This document shows, piece by piece, positions 7,919 through 17,797 of a stretch of 53,961 nt of DNA. The notes under the pieces are model-generated. The model was not told the DNA's origin. It was given only the letters and a program-made list of their open reading frames with translations, and did no database searches. Origin of the DNA: DATAXP01 sp036272935 (lineage in GTDB: Bacteria > Planctomycetota > Planctomycetia > Pirellulales > PNKZ01). The stretch covers positions 1-53,961 of the forward strand of contig DATAXP010000123.1 in the NCBI GenBank assembly GCA_036272935.1, in the 5' to 3' direction. The position numbers and the translations under genes are program-made. Positions within the stretch are counted from its first letter, which is position 1; every line of letters starts with the position of its first letter.

Positions 7919-9250
7919 ATGCGATGGCCCTTCGTTGGTGCTTTGTTCCTCTGTGCGCTGTCGGCGGGCCGCCTGCCGGCATTCGATGTGCAGGCGGTCA
8001 TCAAATCGGTCGATCTCGGCGAGGGACGCCTGCATGTCACGGCACTCGGCCAGGACCGTGCGATCCCGATCACCGGCAGCGTGAAGGTCTTCAACGCCGC
8101 CGGAGAGGAATTGGCCGACGGCTTAAAGAGCGCCGAACTGAAGGCCGGGGCGAACGTGACGCTCACGCTCCAGCGCGACGGCAATCGTCCCGTGCTGCAA
8201 GCGATCCGCATCGGCACGGGTACTTCCACAGGTGGACGACCGAAGCCGCAGCCGGCATCGCCCGAGCGTGCGGCCGAACCGCGGTTGAAGGACACGTCGA
8301 GCCTGGTGCCGCTCAGCGAGCTGGGGACCGAAAAGTATCAAGGCTTCGAAGGAGGCTTGTATCCCGGCGGGAAGAATGCTCGGCCCTCGCAGCACGAAGC
8401 GGCCGGTGAGCAACTGGCCGCGCAGGTGCGACCGCTCGATGCGTCAGGCCAACCCAGCGGCGACGGCAAGATCGGTCTGCTGACGGTCGGCTTTAGCAAC
8501 ACGCAGCAGTGTTCGCGTGGCTTCATCGAGGTTGCTGCCCAGGACAAGTACATCAACCCGCATGTTGCTGTGGTCAACGGGGCTCAAGGGGGGCGCTCCG
8601 CCTTCATGATCCAAAACCCCAAGGATGGCGCCGTCGGCGAACAATACTGGAACCGCGTGGTCGAGCAACTGCGAGAGGCAGGCCTAACGCCGGCCCAAGT
8701 GCAGGCCGTTTGGCTCAAAGAAACCGACGCGAGCTTGAATCCAGGGCAGTTGAAAACCATGGGACTGCCGGCGTACCAGTCGCCGCTGTTGCAAGGCTTT
8801 CCGACGGGTCAGAAAACCTACCAGGCCGAGTTGAAGCGGATCGTGCAGGCGATCCATACGTTGCTCCCGCACGTGAAGCTGGTGTATGTCTCGAGCCGCT
8901 CATTCGGAGGCTGGGCTGTGCCGGGCGGCGGCAACGGTGAGCCGTGGTCGTATGAAACGGCGTTCGGCGTGAAGTGGCTCGTCGAAGAACAGATCAACGG
9001 TGATTCGGAGCTGAACTACGATCCGGCCAAGGGACCGGTCAAAGCACCTTGGTTGAGCTGGGGACCGTACCTGTGGGCCAACGGCACGAAGCCGCGCAGC
9101 GACGGATTCTGCTACGCCTACGAGGACTACCGCGACAACGACCACATGCACCATTCCGAGCAAGGCATGCGCAAGATGGGCCACGTGTTGGTCGATTTCT
9201 TCAAGACCGACTCGACCACCAGAACCTGGTTCGTCGGCCGGTCTGAATAA
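7919..9250 (+). CDS. Secreted SGNH/GDSL-like hydrolase family protein
   Basis: The product has 443 residues from ATG 7919 with a signal peptide (ALFLCALSAGRLPA). Residues 20-100 form a small beta domain (VQAVIKSVDLGEGRLHVT). The main domain begins IGLLTVGFSNTQQC, which sits where SGNH enzymes have their GDS block. NGAQGGRSA resembles the Gly block, and DNDHMHHSEQGMRKM resembles the D-x-x-H block followed by a helix. The assignment to SGNH is by motif order and is moderate. The substrate is unknown. Confidence 0.65.
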   Translation: MRWPFVGALFLCALSAGRLPAFDVQAVIKSVDLGEGRLHVTALGQDRAIPITGSVKVFNAAGEELADGLKSAELKAGANVTLTLQRDGNRPVLQAIRIGTGTSTGGRPKPQPASPERAAEPRLKDTSSLVPLSELGTEKYQGFEGGLYPGGKNARPSQHEAAGEQLAAQVRPLDASGQPSGDGKIGLLTVGFSNTQQCSRGFIEVAAQDKYINPHVAVVNGAQGGRSAFMIQNPKDGAVGEQYWNRVVEQLREAGLTPAQVQAVWLKETDASLNPGQLKTMGLPAYQSPLLQGFPTGQKTYQAELKRIVQAIHTLLPHVKLVYVSSRSFGGWAVPGGGNGEPWSYETAFGVKWLVEEQINGDSELNYDPAKGPVKAPWLSWGPYLWANGTKPRSDGFCYAYEDYRDNDHMHHSEQGMRKMGHVLVDFFKTDSTTRTWFVGRSE

Positions 9251-9256
9251 TTCTCG

Positions 9257-10210
9257 CTACCGGAACAAGAAGCGCCGGCGGGGGCGCTCGTCGGCCACCG
9301 GTGTCGTGTCGGATGTCGATGTCGCCGGTCGCTGGTTCGGCGCGCTGGTGAACGCGGGGTTGGGCCGGACGTTGGGGTCGGCCAGGTCGATGACTGCCGC
9401 CCCGGGGTACGACGGCATGTCGAAGAGCGCCGTTGCCGGGTCGAGTTGGTTGATCTGCACGTTGCCCAGGTTCAGCGTGAACTTTGTCTGCGTAGCCGGA
9501 ATCTGAAATTCAACGCGTCGCGGCAAGACGATGCCGGTGGCCGGATCGCGCGTGTGCTGGCTTGCCAGGGCACTAGCCAGGCGGTTGCCGTGGGCGTCGT
9601 ACACGTGCTGCTCGTAAACCCAGGCGTTGGCGGCATCGACCACGGTGGCCTTGATCACCGGTCCCTCGGGACCATTGCGCACGGTGCGTATTTCCAGGCG
9701 GTTGCCGCGCACCATTACTGGTCCGGTGTGCTGGGCGGCCGGATCGAACGTCGGCAAGCCGAGCGCTTCGATCACCCAATCGGGCTCGATCGGCAAGATT
9801 TGCCGCGCGGCACTGGCGTGGTACTGCTCGTGGCGGCAGAACATCACGGTCGGCGGCTGCATCCGCTTGACCCACACCCAGAACAACTGGTCGTTGCTCC
9901 CCAGGTCGACTTCCGGTCCGGTGAGCGACGTTTCGGCCCGCACGCGCAGTCGCCGCGGCCGATCGACGGCAATGCTCGCCTTCAGCGGCGGAGTCCAAGG
10001 GGCGTTGATCGTCGCGTCGGTCGAGTGCAGCGAGAGCACGCGCGACGTGTTCCCGTTCACCGCGCGTGTGACGTCGTCCAGCGACGGCACCGCCGGCAAC
10101 ACGCGCGGTCCTTGCGGCGTGTACCGGCTGAAGGCGCGCGGACATCCGGCACCGGCACTGGCCACCAGCACCGCGGCGATCATCACCGACAACCACGCGC
10201 GCGATTTCAC
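9257..10210 (-). CDS. Lipoprotein, possibly LolA-like fold
   Basis: The 317-residue product starts at GTG 10210. It has a lipoprotein signal peptide ending LVASAGAG-Cys23. Alternating beta strands (KASIAVDRPRRLRVRAET, VIKATVVDAANAWVYEQ) suggest the half-barrel of LolA/LolB-type proteins, which carry lipids or lipoproteins; this is a fold-level guess. The start overlaps the stop of the upstream gene by 4 nt (GTGA), so the two are translationally coupled. The C terminus is Pro/Thr-rich and ends in arginines. Confidence 0.75.
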   Translation of the reverse strand: MKSRAWLSVMIAAVLVASAGAGCPRAFSRYTPQGPRVLPAVPSLDDVTRAVNGNTSRVLSLHSTDATINAPWTPPLKASIAVDRPRRLRVRAETSLTGPEVDLGSNDQLFWVWVKRMQPPTVMFCRHEQYHASAARQILPIEPDWVIEALGLPTFDPAAQHTGPVMVRGNRLEIRTVRNGPEGPVIKATVVDAANAWVYEQHVYDAHGNRLASALASQHTRDPATGIVLPRRVEFQIPATQTKFTLNLGNVQINQLDPATALFDMPSYPGAAVIDLADPNVRPNPAFTSAPNQRPATSTSDTTPVADERPRRRFLFR

Positions 10211-10746
10211 GAAGCGTCGCTCCTGGGCTGATCCGGGGCGGCTGGTTCGGGGCGGCCGGTGCGCTCGCAATCGAGCAACTCCGCCAACACTTGGTCGATC
10301 TGCGCGGCGCGCTGCGCGGTCGGAACGGCCACTGGTACGCGGTAGACCGTCTCGGTGTTCGGGTCGTAGAGCACCAGCATGTCGGACGTCGCGGCCCTCG
10401 GCGCTTCTCCGTCGGGCCGTTCGAGCTTCAGAATCCTGCGGCGCAGCAGCCACAGAGCCAGCACGTAGCGCAGGTCGGCCTGCTGATCGGCGTGTTGCAG
10501 CTCCTCGAACAGCCTCAGCACCACGTCGCGCGGCGCGAGCTTTGGCCGGGCGTGGCGCGGCGGCACGCGCGAAGTCCAGCAGGCGACCGCATCTTCGGGC
10601 GGACCGGTCCACGCCTCGGTGCCGAAGTCCTCGCGGCAGATTTTTCCTTCGCGCCGCACGAGCACCGAGTGGAACGTTTCGCCTTCGGCCAGGTGCCGTC
10701 CGCTGCGAGCACAGACGCGCGACGACCGCTCGATCTCGAAATCCAT
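10207..10746 (-). CDS. Conserved hypothetical protein, coupled to the lipoprotein
   Basis: 179 residues from ATG 10746. A TTG at 10845 in the same frame would add 33 residues of low-quality sequence. The N-terminal part, DFEIERSSRVCARSGRHL, and a second cysteine near EGKICRED suggest a small zinc-binding start. The middle LRYVLALWLLRRRILKLE looks helical. No signal peptide is seen, so it is probably cytoplasmic. The 4-nt overlap with the lipoprotein gene points to a shared role. Confidence 0.65.
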   Translation of the reverse strand: MDFEIERSSRVCARSGRHLAEGETFHSVLVRREGKICREDFGTEAWTGPPEDAVACWTSRVPPRHARPKLAPRDVVLRLFEELQHADQQADLRYVLALWLLRRRILKLERPDGEAPRAATSDMLVLYDPNTETVYRVPVAVPTAQRAAQIDQVLAELLDCERTGRPEPAAPDQPRSDAS

Positions 10747-10869
10747 GATCGCCACTTGCACGCCGCTGGGGGTTGAGGACACGAACGCAAAAACGAGCGC
10801 TAGCCCGGCAAGGGTATCGAAACCGCGGTAGCGAGTGAAGGCCAACTCAGCACGCTAGCAGCCGAAACG

Positions 10870-11012
10870 AAACCACAGATGGACACAGATGCACGCAGAA
10901 TAAAAAGGCACTCATTCGCGTCCATTCGCGTTTATTCGCGGCCCTGTTCTTCTTCGTGTCCTTTGTGTCTTCGTGGTCTTCATTTGAACCACCAAGACAC
11001 GAAGAACACGAA
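10870..11012. repeat. Dispersed AT-richer inverted repeat region
   Basis: This segment holds accacagatggacacagatg, an attcgcg triple repeat, and an inverted pair: ttcttcgtgtcctttgtgtc (from about 10949) against accaagacacgaagaacacg (from about 10990). A related short stretch lies at 3550-3585. Similar sequences occur between genes across many Planctomycetota. No coding potential is visible. Confidence 0.65.
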
Positions 11013-11114
11013 CGGGGAAGGAGTTTGGCGCAAACTTTCGGCAGGGCCGTTCGATAATCGTGGTGCCAAGCTTTCACATCTCACCGTCGCCGAACGTTAA
11101 AGGAGGGCAATTCC

Positions 11115-12008
11115 ATGGGTCTGTCGTCGCCACGATTTTCGAGCAATGCCCGGCTGCAAAGGGCCAGCGCCAATCATCCCTCGATGAACTGGGGCGAAGT
11201 CGGCGAGGCGGTCCGCCTGGTGCAACAAGCGCTCGTTGACCTGGACTTCAACCTGCCGATCTCGACGCAGCAGTTTGGCAGCCCCGACGGCATCTTCGGC
11301 GACGAAACGAAGTCGGCCGTCAAAACGTTCCAGGCCCGCAACGGACTGGTGAACGACGGCGTAGTGGGTGCGGGGACCTTGGGGAAGCTCGACACGCTGT
11401 TGCCCACGGCCGGCGACCGGCTGGCGCCGCTGCCTGCCAGCGCGTTCGTCAAGTTCAAGTTTCGCGTCGTGTTCCGCAGCATTGCGATCCCCGTGGTTCC
11501 CGAATCGGTCGCGCTCAGCAGTGCCCGGCTGGTTTACGCACAGTACGGAATCAAGATCGACGAAGGCGCGGGGATGAGCCTCTTGCTTGATCCGGGTGAA
11601 ACCGTGACGCTCGACTCGATCGACGGCGCGTGCTTGTGGGACGAGGAGAACCCCGACCAGACGCAGTTGTTCACGCTCGGGAGCGGACGGGCCGGCGTCG
11701 GCAACAGCGACATCCTGGTGTACTACGTCAACACCATCAAGCAGACCGACGGCAGCGGGCTCGATGGTTGCGCGGGTCACAAGCCGGGCGCACCGGCGTG
11801 CGTCGTCGCCGCCTCGGCGACCAAGTACGCCATGGCCCACGAAGTCGGCCACAACCTGCTCGGCTCGCACTTTTCGCCGGTCCACACCGAGAGCACCAAC
11901 AACCTGATGTTCAAAGGCTTCCTGGGCAACCTGACCGCCGACCCGCCGGGGCTGACCGAAGACCAGATGCGCGCGATCCTCAGCAGCCCACTGGTTTCGA
12001 CAGCGTGA
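11115..12008 (+). CDS. Peptidoglycan-binding metzincin-like metalloprotease
   Basis: 297 residues, preceded by AAAGGAGGG 8 nt before ATG. Residues 30-95 match the peptidoglycan-binding type 1 domain (VQQALVDLDF, DGIFGDETKSAVKTFQ). The C-terminal part is a zinc protease: HEVGH at 242-246 with Glu243 as catalytic base, His252 at the third-ligand spacing of metzincins, and an LMF segment at 264-266 as candidate Met-turn. The conserved metzincin Gly is shifted by one place (HxxHNLLGSH). No signal peptide is evident, which is odd for a wall-binding enzyme. Confidence 0.8.
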   Translation: MGLSSPRFSSNARLQRASANHPSMNWGEVGEAVRLVQQALVDLDFNLPISTQQFGSPDGIFGDETKSAVKTFQARNGLVNDGVVGAGTLGKLDTLLPTAGDRLAPLPASAFVKFKFRVVFRSIAIPVVPESVALSSARLVYAQYGIKIDEGAGMSLLLDPGETVTLDSIDGACLWDEENPDQTQLFTLGSGRAGVGNSDILVYYVNTIKQTDGSGLDGCAGHKPGAPACVVAASATKYAMAHEVGHNLLGSHFSPVHTESTNNLMFKGFLGNLTADPPGLTEDQMRAILSSPLVSTA

Positions 12009-12017
12009 GATATCTAA

Positions 12018-12063
12018 TTTAGCCGCGGGCTTGCCCCCGCGCGTCGCAAGCGACGCGGCTAAA
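12018..12063. repeat. Palindromic repeat, family B (copy 2)
   Basis: Inverted repeat: tttagccgcgggcttgcccc on the left and gtcgcaagcgacgcggctaa on the right. It lies just after the protease stop and just before the duplicated HEAT-gene end. Confidence 0.85.
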
Positions 12064-12072
12064 TATGTTTCG

Positions 12073-12213
12073 TCACGCTTTCGCCGCCAGGCGGCTGTCG
12101 AGTGCCACTTGGGCGAGGTGGCGGATGCGGCGGCAATCGATTTGCTCGATGTTCGGTTCGCCGTCTTCGAGCGACGCCGGCGTGTAATTCGACCAATCCT
12201 GCATCGTGTCGGG
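12073..12213 (-). pseudogene. Duplicated 3' end of the HEAT-repeat gene
   Basis: Positions 12075-12213 are identical, base for base, to 13693-13831, the last 46 codons of the HEAT-repeat gene. The copy keeps an in-frame stop (TGA here, TAG in the intact gene). No start is present. It is the left member of a 139-bp direct repeat that encloses three small genes. Confidence 0.9.
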
Positions 12214-12294
12214 GAATGCGGGTCATCTCGCGATCGCCCGCTTGACTTTTTGCCCAATAAGTCCGATTCTTAATTCTGGGGACGCCAATCACGC

Positions 12295-12687
12295 ATGTCC
12301 GATTACGCTAACAAGCTGGGTGCAGGCAAATCCGCGTCGACGCTGTTGGTGCTGTTTATTCCAAGCGTCGATCGTCACGGCAAGCCGATCGCTCAGGGCA
12401 AATGGGTAAATGAGGCGTTACGCGTGCTAGGCGAATTGTTCGGGGGAGCAACCGCCTTTCCGAAGGGACGCGGCGTTTGGCGCGATGATGTTCGTGGCGG
12501 CGCGCTGGTATACGACAAGCCAGTCGTGATCCAGTGCTATACCAGTTCACGGCTCATCTCGCGGCACGCCAGCGCGCTGAGGGAGTTCTTGATCCGAATG
12601 GGGACGGAAACGAGTCAGGGAGCAGTCGGGCTGGTGATCGATCGCGATTACCTCGAAATTGAGTTCCCGCTTGACGCGGAGGAATAA
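12295..12687 (+). CDS. Unknown 130-residue protein, first gene of a coupled pair
   Basis: I do not recognise the family with certainty. The protein is small and soluble, without signal or membrane segments. Distinct stretches are GRGVWRDD, DKPVVIQCYTS, LREFLIRMGTETSQG and AVGLVIDRDYLEIEFP, giving an alpha/beta pattern. Its 3' end carries the GGAGGA binding site of the next gene, 5 bp away, so the pair is co-translated. It lies inside the duplication-flanked insert. By context it could be the toxin-like member of a two-gene module, which is speculation. Confidence 0.65.
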   Translation: MSDYANKLGAGKSASTLLVLFIPSVDRHGKPIAQGKWVNEALRVLGELFGGATAFPKGRGVWRDDVRGGALVYDKPVVIQCYTSSRLISRHASALREFLIRMGTETSQGAVGLVIDRDYLEIEFPLDAEE

Positions 12688-12692
12688 CGACC

Positions 12693-13016
12693 ATGCCCAA
12701 GGACATTGACAAGCTTGCGGAACGGCTCGGCGCGAAAGTGGTGGGCAAGGTTCCCGCCACCGGAGGCGGAGCGTTCGGCGCGGCGCGTCTCGGGGCGACC
12801 GTCGCCACACTTCAATCGCGGCTACGGCCAAGCCAGGGGAAACGTCCTGGCCGTCCGACCGATCCGACGTGGGACCGTTCGCCCAAGGTGCCGATGAGTC
12901 GCCGCACCGCGGCAAAGCTCGCCCTCCTGGCCCAGCGCGCCAGCAAAACCGGCCGGCAAGTCAGCCCCATGCAACTAGCCGCGCAGCTGCTGGAAGACGT
13001 GGTCGCGCAGCTTTGA
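12693..13016 (+). CDS. Small protein with ribbon-helix-helix-like C terminus
   Basis: 107 residues with a clear binding site (GGAGGAATAACGACC before ATG). The N-terminal half, with AERLGAKVVGKV and a GGGAFGAARL turn, is of unknown type. The middle is basic (KRPGRPTD). The last 40 residues, a short strand KVPMS, a helix TAAKLALLAQRAS and a second helix SPMQLAAQLLEDVV, follow the layout of ribbon-helix-helix DNA-binding antitoxins. That likeness is by pattern only. It is coupled to the preceding gene. Confidence 0.65.
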   Translation: MPKDIDKLAERLGAKVVGKVPATGGGAFGAARLGATVATLQSRLRPSQGKRPGRPTDPTWDRSPKVPMSRRTAAKLALLAQRASKTGRQVSPMQLAAQLLEDVVAQL

Positions 13017-13100
13017 CAGGTTTCAGGGGCACCACAGCGGCGGTGGACAAAACACTCGGGCAACCCGAACAGCGAGCTGCCCGGGCTGCCCAGGACTACT

Positions 13101-13616
13101 TCACTCCCGCTGCTGCCGCCGGGCTAGGATGTTATTGTCGCTGAAATCGTATTTGTCTAGCAGAAACGATTCAAGCGCGGGCGCGAGGAAAGGGGCACCG
13201 CAGAGCGGGATCGCAATCATGTACTCGACGTTCGGATCTAGTTCGCAATGTGGATGCTCATTGAGCGGTCCCGCCGATCCGACATGCCATGAGGCACGGG
13301 AACCGATCGACGCTTCCGATTTTCCGACGTAGCAGGCCTCGTCGTTCTTCGTGAAGAAAATGTAGACGCCAGGAGAGTCGGCGCAAGGCCAGTACTGCGA
13401 AACTGGCCGCCTGAAGTAGCATTTCCCGTGGCGCGTTGCTAATTCGCTCCGCATAACAATGGGCGTATCGTCGGCAGTCTTTAGCGCAAAGCGCCCGGCC
13501 CCATCGCCGCATTGGAACCCCATGGCGTTGAGCGCGCTCGAGGTTTCTCGAACAAATTCGCCGATTGCGTCTTGCGCGTTGTGAATTCTTAGTTTGGGAA
13601 GCTGCAAGGTGGCCAC
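13101..13616 (-). CDS. GIY-YIG domain protein
   Basis: 171 residues on the opposite strand to the preceding pair. The second half has a GIY-YIG layout: GVY at 83-85, YVG at 96-98 in ACYVGKSE, an Arg at 107 and a Glu at 149 in APALESFLL. These match the tyrosines, arginine and metal-binding glutamate of that nuclease fold. The first 78 residues are of unknown type. Such domains occur in restriction enzymes, homing endonucleases and repair proteins. No partner methyltransferase is present. It is cargo of the duplication-flanked insert. Confidence 0.75.
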   Translation of the reverse strand: MATLQLPKLRIHNAQDAIGEFVRETSSALNAMGFQCGDGAGRFALKTADDTPIVMRSELATRHGKCYFRRPVSQYWPCADSPGVYIFFTKNDEACYVGKSEASIGSRASWHVGSAGPLNEHPHCELDPNVEYMIAIPLCGAPFLAPALESFLLDKYDFSDNNILARRQQRE

Positions 13617-13690
13617 GGGGCATCGTTATCGAGATCTCTGCGGTTTGTGGTGCTTATCGCGCGTCGTAACTCAGTTTGCTATCGCTTGCA

Positions 13691-15481
13691 CTACGCTTTC
13701 GCCGCCAGGCGGCTGTCGAGTGCCACTTGGGCGAGGTGGCGGATGCGGCGGCAATCGATTTGCTCGATGTTCGGTTCGCCGTCTTCGAGCGACGCCGGCG
13801 TGTAATTCGACCAATCCTGCATCGTGTCGGGAAACGTGGCCAGGCGCTCCAGCGATGCGGGGGTAAGCTGCGCCGCGGCGCGGCTCACGATCCGCTCCAG
13901 CGTGCGCACCGCGGTGCTCGCCGTGAACTTGTCGGCGGCAAGCCGTTCGATCGCCGGCAAGGCCGCGTCGCTGCCGTTCTCGCCGAGCGCCTCGGCAGCG
14001 GCCATGCGCACCATCGGATCGACATCATCCAGCAATGACACGAGCGCCGCGGCCGCCTCAGGCTTGTGCAGCTTGCCGAGCGCGCCGGCTGCTTCGCGGC
14101 GCACGCGCCAATCGCGATCCTTCAGCGATTCGATCAGATGCTGGGCCGCGTCGGCCACGGCGAACTGCTCGAGCGCCTGGATCGCCGCCAGCCGCACGTG
14201 CACGTTGGGGTCCTTCATCGCTTCGAGGATGTCGGGAATCGCCACCTGGGCGACCGCCGACTGCCGCCACAGGGGATCGATCCGATCGAGCGCTTCGACG
14301 GCTGCCCGCTGTACATGGTTGTTCACGCTCGTCAGCGCGTCGACCAATGACGGCATGGCAGACAGCCCGATGCGCACCAAGGCGGCGACCACCGCCTTGC
14401 GCGTCGAAGGAACTTCGTCGTCGAGCCCCTGCACCAGGTTGGCGATCGAACGCGCGTCGCCGATGTTTCCTAGCGCCTCGGCGGCTGCGGCACGCACGTA
14501 AGGCTCGGTGTCTTCCAGCAGCCAGGCCAGGGCGCTGGCGGTCCGCTCGTCGTAGTGGTTGCCCAACCCCGCGGCTGCGGTTTCGCGCACGTGGCGCTCG
14601 GGATCGCTGAGCAGGGCGACCAGCGCCGGCACCACGCGATCGTCCTTGATCTGTCCCAGCGCCGCAGCGGCTGTCGAGCGCTCGAACCAGTTGTCGGTCT
14701 TGGTCATCGCCACCAACGGCTCGATCGCGTCGGCGCGGCCGAGGTTGCCCAGCGCCTCGATCACCGAAGCCCGCACCAGCGGGCTTTCGTGCCGCAGTGC
14801 GCGGATCAACGGCGCGAGAATCTTGGGATCGTCGATGCTCGACAGCGCCTGCGCCGCCGCCAGCGCGACCAGCGAGTTCTCACTGGCCAGCGCGGCCAGC
14901 ACTCCGTCGACCGCCCGTGCGTCGCCGATCGCTCCCAGGGCTTCGATCGCCGCCGACTGCACGTGGTAATCAGAATCTTTCAGCATCGCGACGAGCGGTT
15001 CCACGGCCCGGGCGTCGCCGATGCGCCCCAGCGCCTCGGCAATGGTCCAGCGCGGCTCGGCATCGGCGCCGTCCAGCGCGGCGATGAGCGCCGGCGCTGC
15101 CGGCACGCCGATCTTCACCAGCGCCTTGGCGGCCAGCGACCTAAGGTCGCTATTGGGCGAACGGATCGCTGCGATCAACGGCTCGATGGCCGTCGGCCCC
15201 ATGCGCGCCAGCAGCTTGATGATCTCGGAACGCAATTGGGCGTTGTGCTCGGCCAGGGCGCCGACCAGCGCTTCGGCTGCTGGTGCGCCCATCTCGACAA
15301 GCACGTCGCTGGCAAGCTGCCGCGACTGCCGATCGTCCTCGGATAGCCAGCCTATTAGCCGCGCGGCGGCGGGAACGCCGAAACGCTTCAGTTCGGCAAC
15401 GATCTCGGCGCGGGCCTTTTCGTCGGCGCCACGCAACTTCCGCAGGTTCCACCAAATCCGCGGCATCGAGAGCTTCACCAC
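13691..15481 (-). CDS. HEAT-repeat scaffold protein
   Basis: 596 residues made almost entirely of HEAT-like units of about 31 residues, with repeated A-A-EALG-IGD-RA-V-PLV-ALKD patterns from about residue 20 to 530. Such proteins form curved solenoids that hold other proteins; PBS-lyase-type HEAT repeats are the closest pattern. The start taken is GTG 15481; ATG at 15466 is an alternative. The last 46 codons are duplicated 1.6 kb away at 12075-12213. The C-terminal segment (MQDWSNYTPASLEDGEPN) lies outside the repeats. No signal peptide is seen. Confidence 0.9.
   Translation of the reverse strand: MVKLSMPRIWWNLRKLRGADEKARAEIVAELKRFGVPAAARLIGWLSEDDRQSRQLASDVLVEMGAPAAEALVGALAEHNAQLRSEIIKLLARMGPTAIEPLIAAIRSPNSDLRSLAAKALVKIGVPAAPALIAALDGADAEPRWTIAEALGRIGDARAVEPLVAMLKDSDYHVQSAAIEALGAIGDARAVDGVLAALASENSLVALAAAQALSSIDDPKILAPLIRALRHESPLVRASVIEALGNLGRADAIEPLVAMTKTDNWFERSTAAAALGQIKDDRVVPALVALLSDPERHVRETAAAGLGNHYDERTASALAWLLEDTEPYVRAAAAEALGNIGDARSIANLVQGLDDEVPSTRKAVVAALVRIGLSAMPSLVDALTSVNNHVQRAAVEALDRIDPLWRQSAVAQVAIPDILEAMKDPNVHVRLAAIQALEQFAVADAAQHLIESLKDRDWRVRREAAGALGKLHKPEAAAALVSLLDDVDPMVRMAAAEALGENGSDAALPAIERLAADKFTASTAVRTLERIVSRAAAQLTPASLERLATFPDTMQDWSNYTPASLEDGEPNIEQIDCRRIRHLAQVALDSRLAAKA
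13693..13831. repeat. 139-bp direct repeat (right copy)
   Basis: Identical to 12075-12213 in the same orientation. This copy is continuous with the intact HEAT-repeat gene. The two copies enclose about 1.48 kb (12214-13692). Confidence 0.93.
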
Positions 15482-15546
15482 TTGTTCATACTTGGTCGAT
15501 CGTCCAGTGTAAACCTTCGCGGTGCCGTTCGCAGCAGCTTATTCAT

Positions 15547-15590
15547 TTAGCCGCGGGGCTTGCCCCGCGCGTCACAAGTGACGCGGCTAA
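15547..15590. repeat. Palindromic repeat, family B (copy 3)
   Basis: ttagccgcggggcttgcccc on the left and the near-complement gtcacaagtgacgcggctaa on the right. It lies between the divergent HEAT gene and leuA. Confidence 0.85.
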
Positions 15591-15702
15591 CTGCGAACCT
15601 TTCCGCCGGGCCGGTTGTCTGAATCGCGAGGAGGCACGCAGATTTTTCCGCTGCAACAGCTAGAATAACAGTACCAAGTACGTCTGAAAGGATACCGCAA
15701 TC

Positions 15703-17289
<1,587 letters not shown>

Positions 17290-17313
17290 ACGGTATTTCG
17301 ACGGAGCTAACAC

Positions 17314-17538
17314 ATGAGTTCGACAACGTCGCCCATCCACAGCGATCCTGAAATCCTTGGCGGTACGCCGGTATTCGTCGGCACACGCGTTCCCGTCAGA
17401 ACGCTGCTCGATTACCTTGAGGCCGGGGAATGTCTGGATGAGTTTCTCGATGATTTCCCCACCGTGACGCGCGGGCAGGCTGTCGCCGCTCTGGAACTCG
17501 CCAAGCAATCGCTGGTTGCCCATGCGCGTCCTGTTTGA
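17314..17538 (+). CDS. DUF433 antitoxin
   Basis: A 74-residue DUF433 protein: DPEILGGTPVFVGTRVPV, then LLDYLEAGECLDEFLDDFP and a helical end. DUF433 proteins are winged-helix-like DNA binders that usually precede a DUF5615 PIN-like toxin as a type II toxin-antitoxin pair. The binding site GGAG lies 9 nt before ATG. Here the partner overlaps by 17 nt but is cut short. Confidence 0.9.
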   Translation: MSSTTSPIHSDPEILGGTPVFVGTRVPVRTLLDYLEAGECLDEFLDDFPTVTRGQAVAALELAKQSLVAHARPV

Positions 17539-17647
17539 CGAGTGCCTTCCGCGGCGTCTCAAGTCCCAGTTTTCCGAGCACGATTCGCAAACCGTCGCCG
17601 AAATGGGATGGTGCGGAAAGAGGAATGGCGAATTGATCACCGCCTGA
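17522..17647 (+). pseudogene. Truncated DUF5615 PIN-like toxin
   Basis: The frame gives 41 residues starting MRVLFDECLPRRLKSQF and continuing SQTVAEMGWCGKRNGELI before a TGA. This is the normal N terminus of DUF5615 toxins, including the catalytic Asp-Glu start, but family members run to about 110 residues and include a later FxVFLTxDxxL segment that I cannot find downstream in any frame. It is probably inactive, which would leave the antitoxin orphaned. Confidence 0.8.
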
Positions 17648-17797
17648 CCCGCTGGGCGGGGCTCGTGGTAATTCACAGTGGCTCGCGAGGGAGGCGAAGA
17701 AACGAGAGCCCTCGGCTCTTCGCGCTCTTCTGTTCAACCTCACGGCGCGTCTATACTCTTCGGCATCGCATCTTATCCGCGCCCAGGAGCCAGCCGC

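Noticed and set aside
11097..12257. 386-residue minus-strand open frame through the duplicated HEAT end
   Set aside because: It runs antisense to the metalloprotease. Only 12073-12213 has meaning, as the duplicated gene end.
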